From positions 124,001-188,000 of the forward strand of contig JASVEC010000024.1 in the NCBI GenBank assembly GCA_030770535.1: a stretch of 64,000 nucleotides of DNA, read 5' to 3'. The translations under genes were made by a program, and so were the position numbers. Below, piece after piece: positions 26,459-37,825 of the stretch. The number at the start of each line of letters is the position of its first letter. Positions within the stretch are counted from its first letter, which is position 1. A model generated the notes under the pieces. It saw only the letters and a list, made by a program, of their open reading frames with translations, was not told the origin of the DNA and searched no databases. This DNA is from Batkoa obscura. Its lineage: Eukaryota; Entomophthoromycota; Entomophthoromycetes; Entomophthorales; Batkoaceae.

Positions 26459-27396
26459 TGTTTATAAATTTATTTGTAGTTTTAATAATAGTTCAAAAGA
26501 AATAAAAAATAATTTTTTAAAGGCTTACTATGAGCTTTATATTTATATTATTAACTCTAATGTATAATTTTAATTAAGACGCTTACTATCGTTTTCATTG
26601 GTTAAATTGATAGGGATGTTTCAAAAAAAGTTAGAATGTTTCCAATCAAACTTTGACTTTCAAATGTCAAACAAGCTTTTGATTTCAACCATATTGAGTT
26701 TGAATTTTTAAGGTAAAGAATAGCCGTCACGCTTTAATTTATTTTAGCGCTCTTTTTTTTTGATTTGATGGAAAATGAACGAAAAATGACGTGAAAGTTA
26801 TTCTTTTTTAATAGTTTAATTTTTTTCGATAGCTTAATGCTAGCTGAGGTGCTAATTGTTGTTTTATTTGATAAAGTGCTATCAATTAAATGTTATTTAC
26901 AGTAATAACAACTATAAATAAAACGGAGTTAGACTTTTAGTATGGATAGTTATTATAACACTTTGTAATATTAAAAATATACCAAATTTAAATAATAAGT
27001 GTTTGACTACTATTCAATCTGAAACAGATACCTAATTTATAGAATTCATACTTATATAGCATAGCGCATATAATAAGTGATAAAAAAAGTAAATAACAAC
27101 ATGTAAAGATAATAATTAATATTATCTATAAATCACAAATAAACTTTTTGCTTTTGATATTTTAAGTCTTTTCAGTAGAATCATTAAAGGTAGTGTTTAT
27201 AAAGTTAAGCTAATTCTACAAAGCTGAATGTGTGTTTTATAAACATTGTTTGAATTTATACCTTTATTAAAGAAAAATTATAAAGCTCAAAAGCCCATGG
27301 AGTTTATTCCTTGCATACTTTTGACAGTCTTTTTAATAAACCCTATAAATTTCTATAGTAAGAATTTATGATTTTTTTGACTTTTTATAAAATATA

Positions 27397-27509
27397 TGGG
27401 GATGTTTTTTTTGGCTTCATTACTTTTTCCATTTTTTAAGCGCTATTTGAGTGGAAAAATTGTTAATAAAATTGTTAATAAAATTGTTAAACATAAAAAT
27501 ACATCCCCA
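27397..27509. mobile_element. MITE copy with an internal 13-bp duplication
   Basis: Starts TGGGGATGTTTTTTTTGGC and ends ATACATCCCCA, flanked by TATA on both sides. A short direct duplication (TTGTTAATAAAA) makes it 113 bp, not the usual ~100. Confidence 0.92.
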
Positions 27510-27651
27510 TATATATATTTGTATTTTAAAAATATCAAAAATTAAATTTCTACTAATTATAATTTAAGCATATACATATTATATACTATAAGACTTTGAT
27601 TTTTTTTAAAATTTCTACTTTTATAAAGTTGATTAAAAACTGGTAAAAATA

Positions 27652-27751
27652 TGAGAGTGTTTTTTTGACTTCATTATTTTTTCCATTTTTTAAGCGCTAT
27701 TTGAGCGGAAAGTCTGTTAGTAAAATTGTTAAACACAAAAATACATCCCCA
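27652..27751. mobile_element. MITE copy
   Basis: Starts TGAGAGTGTTTTTTTGAC and ends ATACATCCCCA, exactly 100 bp. The core TTTTAAGCGCTATTTGAGCG is intact. Confidence 0.9.
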
Positions 27752-28169
27752 TATATTAGTAATTTGTTATAATTTATAATTTTATATAAAGAAATATAAA
27801 AAAGTATAAAGATAATTTTTAATAAAAATTTTGTAAACTCTATTTTTTTGCTAATAACTAATAATAATTTATTTAAATAAATTTTGAAAGCAGCTTTGTT
27901 AGTTAATTTGAATTAGAATTACTGATTTGTTATTAAATAATTAATTAAATAATTTTAAACTGATTATTAAAAGTGTATTAAACTATTTTTAATATCATTT
28001 ACTTAAATTTACCTGTAATTTTAAACTTATTGCTTTTAAATTATTATTATTATATATAATAATTTCTATAAATTTTTTTTTTTAAACTGTTATAAATTTG
28101 TAAACTTTGTTGATTTGATTTTTTTAAGTATACAATTAAAATTTTTATTTTAAACTTTAATCTATAAGC

Positions 28170-28569
28170 TGTGAAATATCGCTTTGTCAGTCCCATGGTT
28201 AATTATTTTGATTTGTTATGAGAATTTCTAGTTCCACCCAAAAGAATATTATCTTCTCATTTTGATACTTATACTTTTCAGAGTATAAAAGAGTTTACAG
28301 AATATAATAGTTCGAGGCTTTTTAACTGAATTAATCCCTGATATCTCGAACATTTAATAAAGCCACTAAGTTTTCTTAATAGTATTTTACATAGATTTTA
28401 CATTAGTATTGTCTATTCTATTTGTCTTATATAGCTTGTAACCTATTACGTGCTATTCCTCATAACCCAAGTCTATCTTAGTCACATAAACTAAGACCTT
28501 TTGACTTATAGTGTAGTCAACCCAGCAATAGCTGTTCTTGACTCCAAACCCTGAGTACCAGATTTCACA
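28170..28569 (+). repeat. Left LTR (400 bp)
   Basis: Begins TGTGAAATATCGC and ends CAGATTTCACA. It reads the same as the right copy over its whole length. Confidence 0.95.
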
Positions 28570-28698
28570 TTTGGCGCTCATAACTGGGAAAGCTCTTATA
28601 ACTATTTTAGATAGCCTTTATAATCTTTCCTTTACGGTCCTTACCGCGTAACCACCCCAAACAAAGAAAAACCCCCTTAACCTCCTTAATTCTCAACT

Positions 28699-31215
28699 AT
28701 GGTCGACAATGGTCTTGTACCTTATTTTGCGGACTCAAAATACCTTCTTGATAACCGTCAACAGTTGATCATCACTGAATACGACATGGGTAGTAGTGAT
28801 GAAGAGGAAGCTAGTGTTCTGACCCCAGAAATAGAAACTGCTGCTTTAAATCAAGCTGCACTACCTCCTCACGTTGTAAACTCAGTCGTTACCTACGGAG
28901 CTGTCCCTATGCACGTCCTTGATGGTGACCTCTCCGCTTGGAGACAATACCAAAATAGTGGCTCCAGTACTCAAATCAATTTTCGTGCCCAGTACCAAAC
29001 GGTACCTACCCTTTCCCACGTTCAACAATATCTAGTAGAGTTCCTGCACAACAAACTCATCCAGATGGTTGGTGAACTCGACCGTCTTTCAATTCATAAC
29101 AATGAATTGTCTACCTCTTTAAGCTCACTTTTAGCTACGGTTAACAACCTTTCCATGATCAGTAACCAAAAGAGTGGTGTCATCGCCCCTTCAAATGAAC
29201 TCCATGTTAGTAAGTTAAATGAGCTCAATCAAAGACTCAATAACACCGTTACCTATGAAGCCCACAGAGAGTTAGTAAGAGAAGTAGGAGATCTCAAAGC
29301 TGAATTACGTCAGCTCGATACTGCTCTACATTCTGAACTTGTTAAAATCTCCGATGAGATCAACCTTTCCCTCACTGAGATCAATGACCATACTACTGAA
29401 AGAATCTCAGATATTGACGGAAAAACAAAAGCCACTTTCGCAGAACTCCACAGATCGCTAATGAATAAATTCAAAGAGTATAATCACCGCTTATCCTGTA
29501 TTGAACAATCCCCTCCATCTACTTCAACCAAAGATGCTAGAATCTTGGCTTTAGAACAAGATTTAGCTGTTTGTAATGAACAAATGGCTCAACAAGTGAC
29601 TACCATTAGCCAGCTTATCACCTCCAATAATAATTTGAAGGAACAAATTAGACTGGACAAAGAACAAACAGTAGTTGACTGGGAGGAAATCTCGCGTAAC
29701 ATACAGAGTACCAGAGAAGAGCTCATTCTTCTTCAGACTAAGGTAGCTTCAAATACTAACCAAATCAAGGCATCTTCTTGCAATTGTAGAAAGGAGCGTA
29801 TTGCTGTTTCAGCACCTCCCTCCAGACTCTCGAGTTACAGAGACGTTCCAAGATACAATATGTATGATCTGGGTGATAGTGCCACAGAATCTATCTTTGG
29901 TACTGAATATCAAATAAACCATAAGTATCATGGTTCTGTTCACTTGGTACAACCGGATGATCAAACAAAGAAAGAAGAGAACTCTCCCCAAGTTTCCACA
30001 TACCTACCCCAATCAAATCCTAGAATGACTGCTGTACCTACTGATGGTATTTACTCAAGAAATCCTGCTACAGGATCTAACGCTGATCCAATACGACCTC
30101 GTGTACAATCTTATGCTGAAGTCAACCTAGCCAATCCTTTTAACAAAAATAAGTCATCACATATTGCCCCTCAAATCGCTCAACATATACCCTATGAGAA
30201 ATCTTCACCTCACTACGTACAAGCCGATCCGATTACTGTTCAACATGATCATGGTATATCACACAATACCCATGACGCTTATTTTAGTCATCCTGGACCT
30301 TCTGGTAACGATCCAAAATCACATAGCTTCTCAACACACCGCCACAACTACCCAAGAAGCTCCCAACCTGTTAACACAAAGTTTAATTTTAGTCTTTTAT
30401 TCAATCCAAGTGAAATTACTGCTACTACCTTCATTAAAGCTCTAGAAGTTCATCTCGATGCTAACAACTGGACCTATGAATGTCGTCCTCAATGCCTTTT
30501 AGGTCAACTACAAACAAATGAATTTTCTTGGTGCATGACTTTACCTGACGACTTACGCAGTAATTGGGATTCCTTCAAAAAGGCGTTTATAGACCATTAT
30601 GATTCCGATGTAAAAATGGAAGCAAAAAAGGCAGCCCTCTTATCTTTACGTTTAGACGACGAAAATAAACTTGAGAGTTTCATTACAAACGTAAGAAATC
30701 GTGCTAATGCCTTAATTTCCTGTGGAAAGTTAAGCGTTACAGACCTCCGCCTGGCCTTCCAGCGAAACCTTCCAAGTCATATCGCATGCCTTTTTCTAGA
30801 TCCTCACCATAACATCACCAACGTTACACAGATGATAGAGATTTTAGAATTATACCTTGGAAGTCCAAAAAGTGAAGTTAGACCCAAGAAATTATATGTT
30901 AATCACATAGATAAAGGGATGGACAACAACGAATACCTTCATTGTTTTACCATCACTCAACAACACTACTCCAACCATCGTAAATCTCGAGTATTTACTG
31001 GATGCTGGAACTGTGGTGAATATGGACACATTACCGTTAACTGCACTGAACCAAAGCCAGAAAATGGTATTTTTAAATATTATTTCGAAAAGAATGTTCG
31101 CAACAATGAACGTTTCAATAAAAATAAACAAATAAATCACCTCAATTATAACGATACTGAAGGCGATGATACTGAGAAGTTTGTCGACTCCGATAACGAG
31201 TCAAAAAACTTCTAA
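28699..31215 (+). CDS. Gag-like protein of the Ty3/gypsy element
   Basis: 838-residue open frame that begins 129 bp after the left LTR. The first ~350 residues are rich in heptad-like helices (likely coiled coil). A long S/T/P/H-rich region follows, then the retrotransposon gag core (around residues 565-735, with W-rich NNWTYECRPQCLLGQL and DSFKKAFIDHY). A single CCHC zinc knuckle, CWNCGEYGHITVNC, sits at about residue 769. The N-terminal extension makes it longer than most Ty3/gypsy Gag proteins. It is part of an old-virus-like element and is described here only as such. Confidence 0.88.
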   Translation: MVDNGLVPYFADSKYLLDNRQQLIITEYDMGSSDEEEASVLTPEIETAALNQAALPPHVVNSVVTYGAVPMHVLDGDLSAWRQYQNSGSSTQINFRAQYQTVPTLSHVQQYLVEFLHNKLIQMVGELDRLSIHNNELSTSLSSLLATVNNLSMISNQKSGVIAPSNELHVSKLNELNQRLNNTVTYEAHRELVREVGDLKAELRQLDTALHSELVKISDEINLSLTEINDHTTERISDIDGKTKATFAELHRSLMNKFKEYNHRLSCIEQSPPSTSTKDARILALEQDLAVCNEQMAQQVTTISQLITSNNNLKEQIRLDKEQTVVDWEEISRNIQSTREELILLQTKVASNTNQIKASSCNCRKERIAVSAPPSRLSSYRDVPRYNMYDLGDSATESIFGTEYQINHKYHGSVHLVQPDDQTKKEENSPQVSTYLPQSNPRMTAVPTDGIYSRNPATGSNADPIRPRVQSYAEVNLANPFNKNKSSHIAPQIAQHIPYEKSSPHYVQADPITVQHDHGISHNTHDAYFSHPGPSGNDPKSHSFSTHRHNYPRSSQPVNTKFNFSLLFNPSEITATTFIKALEVHLDANNWTYECRPQCLLGQLQTNEFSWCMTLPDDLRSNWDSFKKAFIDHYDSDVKMEAKKAALLSLRLDDENKLESFITNVRNRANALISCGKLSVTDLRLAFQRNLPSHIACLFLDPHHNITNVTQMIEILELYLGSPKSEVRPKKLYVNHIDKGMDNNEYLHCFTITQQHYSNHRKSRVFTGCWNCGEYGHITVNCTEPKPENGIFKYYFEKNVRNNERFNKNKQINHLNYNDTEGDDTEKFVDSDNESKNF

Positions 31216-31391
31216 GTGGGAGGATAAATGAGGATCCCCCTTCCACGAAGTTAAAAATTCCTCCTGATCCAGATGATAGCACTGGATTAGACCTTAAAGT
31301 TAATACGCTTTCAAAATTTGACCCCTCTACCCTCATCCTAGCACTTCCTTCGCGAATTCGTGGTAGACCTAAAAAGAAAAGAGTTCCTGTT

Positions 31392-34300
31392 GTGGAAATC
31401 CCTAAAGTCATTCCACCTCGAATTTTCAAGCTACCTGATAACTCTATTAATGCTCCTGATTCGATTCCAATGAACGAGATCTCCAAACCTTACATCTCAC
31501 AATTATCCGATTTATCTAAACTATCCCTCACACAAAGCGAACTAGATAACACGCATCAGTGGTTAACCAATGTTACGATCCCAATCCCGCTAGACAAGAT
31601 CTTAACTGGAGAATCAGACTTAGCAATTGCATTTAGAAAAATTATTAGAGAATACCAGAATCCAAATAAACAGATTCTTTTAGTAAACCTCGATGACAAA
31701 GCTAACTCCATCGATTGTACTTACATCAATGCGTCAATTTATAAAAAGAATGTACGCATCATATTAGATAGTGGAGCTCCTATCAATTTCATATCGAGTC
31801 GTCTGGTAAAACGATTATCCTTTAAACCAGATATAGATTGCTCAGACACCTTTGGTACAGCTGGAACTGGAACTACTACAGCGCTAGGAGCATACTCATC
31901 AATACCAATCAAATTTGGAAAACTAACCTTAGCCTTTCCAGCAATAGTATTAGAAAGTGAAGGTTATGACTTCCTCCTAGGCACCGAATTCTTTGTGAAA
32001 CACGGTTGTCAATTGTTGTACGATCAAAATATCTTAAAAATATTAGATCAATCCATCCCAATGTACTACAATAAACCAAGAGACCTATCTATCAATATGA
32101 TAAACAATAAATCTCCTGGCTGCCGTATAATGAACTATCGGACCAACAATAAATTAATTGATGTCACTCTCTGCGGATCAGAATCCGTAATTCATCAATA
32201 TCCAGAGATAGCATATAAACAGTCTGGAATTCCCGTTATTTCTCCTAAGAACTTATTAATACCGCCTAAGTCACAGATAGTATTAGATACTGAGATCTCA
32301 CTATGGATACCTAAGGAATTCCATTTATCTATATATAGTATAGAAGGTGTCTCACAATTAGAACCACTAACTATGCCCGGAATTTTAGGCAACAACATGA
32401 ATGAGACTATCAAGTTATTACTTGCAAACATTACCAAAAAAGAAATCAATATCTCTAGAGGCCAACAGATTGGCACGATATACGTAGAAAACAACGCCTT
32501 GATTAATACTTTCAGTAAATTTGCAACACTAGAAGAATTTCAAATTCACGAAGAGGCCCCAAATAACCAAGCCCTTTTTGTGGAAAAAGACACTATTAAC
32601 CATCTAAACCAAGATGAACAACTCCAATTTTATAAATTGCTGGAGGAATATAAAGACATATTCGCAACTTCAGAAGAAGATATTGGTTGCGCTCGCAATA
32701 CTAAACATAAAGTATATACATGTGATTCATTACCCGTCGCAACTAAAGCATATCGTAAATCTCAATCTGAACTCAAAGCAGAACGAGAAGAAGTTCAAAA
32801 ACTCTTAAGGCTAGGTTTAATCATTCCTTCAAATAGTCCATGGGCCTCCCCCCTTATGATCGTTAAGAAAAAAGATGGAACTAATAGAGTAGTTATGGAC
32901 TATAGAAAGCTTAACAAAATCACAAAGAAAGATGTATACCCTCTACCCAGAATAGACGATGCGGTTGACCGATTACAAGGTGCTAAATACTTTTCAGCAA
33001 TGGATTTAATCTCAGGATACTGGCAGGTAGAAATGGATCCAGAAGACCAAGAAAAGTGCGCTTTAATAACTTCTGAAGGACTATTTCAACCAACTAGGAT
33101 GCCACAAGGCCTTTCGAACGCTCCCGCTACATTCCAGCGTCTTATGGATAATACACTAGGTGACCTTAAACTTTCGTGCGTATTAATTTACTTAGATGAC
33201 TTGAATGTGTTTTCAAGAACTTTTATAGATCACTTAACTCATCTTAAAGCAGTATTTGAGCGCCTCCGTCAAGCCAATCTAAAGTTAAAACCAAAGAAGT
33301 GTTCATTCTTCCAAACTAGTTTGGAATTTCTAGGCTATAAAGTCTCTGACAAAGGACTAGCCCCTATTCCAAATAAACTAGATGCAGTGAAGGAGCTTCT
33401 CCCCCCAACTACGATGCGGGAGGTACAAGTATTCCTTGGATTAATGAATTATTATCGAAGGTTTATAAAAGACTTTTCGAATTTAGCTACCCCACTGTTC
33501 CAATTACTAAAGAAAGAAGTCAAGTTTCAATGGAAGGAAGAACACCAACAAGCTTTTGAAGAGCTTCGCAACAAGCTGCTTAACGCCCCAGTATTGATGT
33601 TTCCAAATTTCTCAAAGCCCTTCTCACTACATACTGACGCTAGTCTAACTGCAGTTGGAGGTGTTTTAAGTCAACTCGATGATAACAATTGTGAACACCC
33701 AATAGCCTATACCTCTAGGACCTTGTCGAAACACGAAAGGAACTACACTACAACAGAGAAAGAATGCCTTGCAATTATTCATGCTATAAAGGCATTTAGA
33801 CCGTATATCTACGGCACTCACTTTACTGTTATTACTGATCATGTTTCCCTAAAATGGTTGTATTCAATCACTAATCCTGAAGGACGTTTAGCTAGGTGGG
33901 CTCTAAAACTACAATCGTATAGTTTTGATATAGTATATAAACCAGGTAAAGATCATCAAAATGCAGATGGGCTTAGCAGGTTACCCAGAATTTGTCTAGC
34001 TACCCCCATAGATGATGATTTGTACAATCTATTGGGTAATAAAGATAAATGGCCGCAGCAGCAGCCTGAACTCAAACAATGGCTTGAGAAAAACGCTCAA
34101 AATATCATTGTAAGAGATAATGCCTTGTATAAAAAGATTAAGGGAACATATATTCCATATATTAGGCCTTCTTCACGACTATCTGCATGCCAACAATTCC
34201 ATGATGTAATCTGTGGACATTCAGCCTTCCAAAAAACATACGATACTATGAAAGTCTCCTGCTATTGGGAATCAATGATACCAGATTTGGAAGACTTTAT

Positions 34301-35225
34301 AAATAATTGCGATGTTTGCAAGAGGGAACAAAGTAAAATAAAAGCTACAGCCTATAAGTTTATTTTACCTAAACATGCATTTCACACGGTAAGTATAGAT
34401 GTAATAGGTCCTCTCTGTGAGGCCTCCTCGGTAAGAGGGAACAAATTTATTGTTGTAGCTATCGACCATCTAACTAAGTGGGTTGAAGCAAAAGCAATAC
34501 CAAATCAGACTTCCTTTCACATATCTAAATTTATATACGAGGATATTATTTGTAGGCATGGAAGCCCTCAGGTGATACTTACTGATAACGCTGCCAATTT
34601 TGTTAACCTGGTTCTCCCGAAATTAGCTAGACTAATGGCCATAAAGCATTCTACTGCAGCTCCATATCATCCTGAAACTAACGGAATGGTTGAGAGAGTA
34701 AACGGTACACTAGTACGTATATTAAGGAAGCTGGCTTTCGATAAAACTAGCTCTTGGGATGAATATCTACATTCTGCTATTTTAGCATATAGATATTCAG
34801 TACATAGTATTACCAAAAAATCCCCTTTTGTTATGCTTTATGGGAGACATCCGGGACTCCCCATATCATTCGCTCCTTTGATAGTTAGACAAGAAGAGAT
34901 GAGTCCTGACATGTACTTGCTTAAGCTAACAAAAAAACTAATAGCTATCCAAGTTGACGCCTTTAATGCATTGACAGACTCGAAAACAAGGAGGTATCGA
35001 CAAGACATTTCTCGACTTCCTCGTCTAGCTGTCTTCAAAGTAGGTGATATCGTTCATCTGTACCCTTCCTATAATCAATCTAGAAAAAATAAACTAGCAT
35101 TGAAATGGGATGGACCATATGAAGTCATACATAAACACTTGTATGATAGCTATTCAATTAAACATAAACGAACAAGCGTTATATATAACCGAGTCCATGC
35201 CAAGTTTCTCAAATCAGCAATGTGA
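31392..35225 (+). CDS. Pol polyprotein of the Ty3/gypsy element
   Basis: 1277-residue open frame in a different frame from gag; Ty3/gypsy elements commonly make Pol by programmed frameshifting or read-through. Domains in order: aspartic protease (ILDSGAPINFIS), reverse transcriptase (YRKLNKITKKDVYPLPRIDD, then the YLDD active site), RNase H (HTDASLTAVGG) and integrase with an HHCC zinc module and a DDE core (SIDVIGPL, ILTDNAANF, HPETNGMVERVNG). The C-terminus carries a GPY module (KWDGPYEVIHK); no chromodomain is seen. Confidence 0.93.
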   Translation: MEIPKVIPPRIFKLPDNSINAPDSIPMNEISKPYISQLSDLSKLSLTQSELDNTHQWLTNVTIPIPLDKILTGESDLAIAFRKIIREYQNPNKQILLVNLDDKANSIDCTYINASIYKKNVRIILDSGAPINFISSRLVKRLSFKPDIDCSDTFGTAGTGTTTALGAYSSIPIKFGKLTLAFPAIVLESEGYDFLLGTEFFVKHGCQLLYDQNILKILDQSIPMYYNKPRDLSINMINNKSPGCRIMNYRTNNKLIDVTLCGSESVIHQYPEIAYKQSGIPVISPKNLLIPPKSQIVLDTEISLWIPKEFHLSIYSIEGVSQLEPLTMPGILGNNMNETIKLLLANITKKEINISRGQQIGTIYVENNALINTFSKFATLEEFQIHEEAPNNQALFVEKDTINHLNQDEQLQFYKLLEEYKDIFATSEEDIGCARNTKHKVYTCDSLPVATKAYRKSQSELKAEREEVQKLLRLGLIIPSNSPWASPLMIVKKKDGTNRVVMDYRKLNKITKKDVYPLPRIDDAVDRLQGAKYFSAMDLISGYWQVEMDPEDQEKCALITSEGLFQPTRMPQGLSNAPATFQRLMDNTLGDLKLSCVLIYLDDLNVFSRTFIDHLTHLKAVFERLRQANLKLKPKKCSFFQTSLEFLGYKVSDKGLAPIPNKLDAVKELLPPTTMREVQVFLGLMNYYRRFIKDFSNLATPLFQLLKKEVKFQWKEEHQQAFEELRNKLLNAPVLMFPNFSKPFSLHTDASLTAVGGVLSQLDDNNCEHPIAYTSRTLSKHERNYTTTEKECLAIIHAIKAFRPYIYGTHFTVITDHVSLKWLYSITNPEGRLARWALKLQSYSFDIVYKPGKDHQNADGLSRLPRICLATPIDDDLYNLLGNKDKWPQQQPELKQWLEKNAQNIIVRDNALYKKIKGTYIPYIRPSSRLSACQQFHDVICGHSAFQKTYDTMKVSCYWESMIPDLEDFINNCDVCKREQSKIKATAYKFILPKHAFHTVSIDVIGPLCEASSVRGNKFIVVAIDHLTKWVEAKAIPNQTSFHISKFIYEDIICRHGSPQVILTDNAANFVNLVLPKLARLMAIKHSTAAPYHPETNGMVERVNGTLVRILRKLAFDKTSSWDEYLHSAILAYRYSVHSITKKSPFVMLYGRHPGLPISFAPLIVRQEEMSPDMYLLKLTKKLIAIQVDAFNALTDSKTRRYRQDISRLPRLAVFKVGDIVHLYPSYNQSRKNKLALKWDGPYEVIHKHLYDSYSIKHKRTSVIYNRVHAKFLKSAM

Positions 35226-35322
35226 TTCAATGAATACAATTTGTAACTAGTCAAATTCCATCTCATAGGTTCTCGGTAAGTAAGCCATAAAAATTCACTA
35301 TATCAAATCATAGGGAGGGAAA

Positions 35323-35722
35323 TGTGAAATATCGCTTTGTCAGTCCCATGGTTAATTATTTTGATTTGTTATGAGAATTTCTAGTTCCACCCAAAAGAAT
35401 ATTATCTTCTCATTTTGATACTTATACTTTTCAGAGTATAAAAGAGTTTACAGAATATAATAGTTCGAGGCTTTTTAACTGAATTAATCCCTGATATCTC
35501 GAACATTTAATAAAGCCACTAAGTTTTCTTAATAGTATTTTACATAGATTTTACATTAGTATTGTCTATTCTATTTGTCTTATATAGCTTGTAACCTATT
35601 ACGTGCTATTCCTCATAACCCAAGTCTATCTTAGTCACATAAACTAAGACCTTTTGACTTATAGTGTAGTCAACCCAGCAATAGCTGTTCTTGACTCCAA
35701 ACCCTGAGTACCAGATTTCACA
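35323..35722 (+). repeat. Right LTR (400 bp)
   Basis: Same sequence and length as the left LTR; preceded by the polypurine tract at about 35312-35322. Confidence 0.95.
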
Positions 35723-35763
35723 AAGCCTAATATTTGTTCTTTATTTTTTCATTTTTTTATATA

Positions 35764-35863
35764 TGGGGATGTATTTTTGTGTTTAACAATTTTACTAACA
35801 AACTTTCCGCTTAAATAGCGCTTAGAAAATGAAAAAAGTAATGAAGTCAAAAAAACACTCTCA
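35764..35863. mobile_element. MITE copy between the Ty3 element and the solo LTR
   Basis: Starts TGGGGATGTATTTTTGTG and ends ACACTCTCA, 100 bp, in reverse internal orientation. It lies 41 bp from the right LTR and 15 bp from the inverted solo LTR. Confidence 0.9.
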
Positions 35864-35878
35864 TATTAATATTGCTGT

Positions 35879-36343
35879 TGTGAAATCTGGTACTCAGTGA
35901 TTGGAGTCAAAAACAGCTATTTCCTGGTTGACTATACTGTAAGTCGAAAGGTCTTAGTTTATGTGACTAAGATAGACTTGAGCTATGAAGAATAACACCT
36001 AATAAGCTATGGACCATGTAAGATAGATATAATAGATAATACTAATGTAAATCTACGTAAAATACTATTAAGAAAACTTAGTGGCTTTATTAAATGTTTG
36101 GGATATCAGGGAATAATTCAGCTAAAAAGACTCAAGCTACTATACTCTGTAAACTCTCTTATACTCTGAAAAGTATAAATATCAAAATGAGAAGATAATA
36201 TTCTTTGGGATGGAGCTAGAAATTCTCATAGCAAATCAAACTAAGAACGTGTGGGATTGATTTTCTCTGAACTCAAGAACACAACAGCTTAGGCGATTGT
36301 TATGCTATAATTAACCATGGGACTGACAAAGCGATATTTCGCA
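35879..36343 (-). repeat. Solo LTR, inverted and older, of the same Ty3/gypsy family
   Basis: Starts TGTGAAATCTGGTACTC and ends GCGATATTTCGCA, the reverse complement of the 400-bp LTR with many differences. It is 465 bp because of an extra segment of roughly 65 bp near its 5' end (around 36241-36308) that the young LTRs lack. No internal domain is attached, so it is a remnant of an earlier insertion. Confidence 0.9.
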
Positions 36344-36405
36344 CTATAAAAAAGAGCTAGAAATTTGAAAATTTATTTACAGAAATTATATCTAATTTTA
36401 ATATA

Positions 36406-36505
36406 TGTGGATGTTTTTTTGTGTTCAAGAATTTTACTAACAAATTTTTCGCTCAAATAGTACTTAAAAAATGGAAAAAGTAATGAAGCCAGAAAAGCAC
36501 CCCCA
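36406..36505. mobile_element. MITE copy
   Basis: Starts TGTGGATGTTTTTTTGTG and ends GCACCCCCA, 100 bp, reverse internal orientation, TATA flanks. Confidence 0.88.
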
Positions 36506-36660
36506 TATATTATAGACTTTCAAAATATCTTTTAAAATAAAAATTCATATTGCATAAAAAACAAAAAAATGAAATAGAAAATTTTATCTTGATTTTAACC
36601 ACTTTAAATTTATATATATATCTGTACTAAAAAACGAATTTTTAGCTTGAAAACACTAAA

Positions 36661-36753
36661 GGGTGTCTTTTTCTTTGTTTAAGAGTTCTACTAACAACTT
36701 TATTTGATAGTACTTAATTAGAAAAATAGATAAAACTAGTAATTACATCCTTG
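36661..36753. mobile_element. Very degenerate MITE copy
   Basis: GGGTGTCTTTTTCTTTG, a central AAGAGTTCTACTAACA and a terminal TACATCC remain recognisable, but the core is eroded. Confidence 0.5.
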
Positions 36754-37162
36754 CTATAATGTTTGTGAAAGCCTTTTTTTTAAAATCAATCACTGGTAAA
36801 AAAAAATACTAGTTATGAAATAAAAAGTGAAGGTTTTATAAAACTAAATAATTAGGAGATTTGATTAAATATAGAAAGTTATATTTAGACATATTATAAA
36901 TTAAAAATACAAGGCATTTAGTTACCTTAAAAACATTCCTATACTCAAAGATATTATTATTTTAATTAAATCTAATAGATTTATAAATGGTTATTTATGA
37001 CTAAAGCTTACTTTTGTAATAGCAATATTATTTAACATAGGTAAAATAGCTTTAAAGTATTAAAAGATTAATTATTCATATTATAAAACATAACTAATAT
37101 CAAATCTGTATAAAGTGAAACATGGCTAATAACAAATTTTAAAATGTAAAACATTATATATA

Positions 37163-37256
37163 AGGGTGTTTTTTTGGCTTCATTACTTTTCATCTTTTAA
37201 GCACTATTTAAGCGGGAAATTTGTTAGTAAAATTCTTAAACAAGAATACATCCTCA
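37163..37256. mobile_element. MITE copy, slightly shortened
   Basis: Starts AAGGGTGTTTTTTTGGC and ends ATACATCCTCA, with the core TTTTAAGCACTATTTAAGCG. Confidence 0.85.
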
Positions 37257-37825
37257 TACATATTATTTTATAGTTAACTTCAGCTTCCAACTAAATCAAT
37301 TAATGTTGATATTAAAGTGAAATGTTAAATTAAAAAACCAAATATAATACTTGAATTAAAAAATTAAGATTATTTTTTTTACCTATGTTAAATAATATCT
37401 AAAGGTATTTCAATTTGCAAAAATTGTAAGAATTGTTTAGGTTTTTGAAGGAAAGTTCGTCTTACTTCTCATGCTAATTCTGATAGAAAGAATTTCAATT
37501 ATAAAACATCAAGCAACTATCATCCACATATTTTTTAGTAGTTCGAAGTCTATTTTCATATTTCTTAAGACAATAAATATTAAGTATACAGTAAATAAAA
37601 ATTCACTAATATTCTTTTAGTAATCTACTCCAAAATTAAAAATTCAATTTTTGATTTCTTTTAAAAATGACAACTTTCAATTGCCCCAAAAACCCGGTCG
37701 AAAAAGCGCTAGAATAATTCGTGCAATTGTCGCAGCTTAGTTGAATATTCAGCAAAAATTAAATCCACCACAACCACTTAACCAACTTCAAACTATACTA
37801 CTTCTTTGTTCAAAGTAAGCTAAAG

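Larger units (their letters stand above)
26459..28169. other. Gene-free spacer upstream of the Ty3/gypsy element
   Basis: 1.7 kb of AT-rich DNA holding the malate synthase promoter and two MITEs (27397-27509, 27652-27751). No ORF or RNA gene is supported. Confidence 0.6.
28170..35722 (+). mobile_element. Ty3/gypsy LTR retrotransposon, looks whole and young
   Basis: A 7553-bp element bounded by 400-bp direct repeats that start TGTG and end CACA. Flanking AAGC occurs on both sides, consistent with a 4-bp target duplication. A candidate primer-binding site starts TGGCGCTCATAAC at 28572 and a polypurine tract (AGGGAGGGAAA) lies directly before the right LTR. A gag frame and a pol frame are both open. 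In pol the order is protease, reverse transcriptase, RNase H, integrase, which places it in Ty3/gypsy rather than copia. I noticed no breaks. The two LTRs read as identical, so insertion was recent on an evolutionary scale. Confidence 0.95.
36344..37825. other. Spacer with MITEs upstream of the first mitochondrial RRM gene
   Basis: 1.5 kb without a gene. It holds three MITE copies (36406-36505, 36661-36753, 37163-37256), and the promoter of the gene at 37826 lies in its last few hundred bases. Confidence 0.6.

Noticed and set aside
36344-37162. Second Ty3 internal region downstream of the solo LTR
   Set aside because: No gag or pol similarity is visible there; the sequence is ordinary spacer with MITEs.
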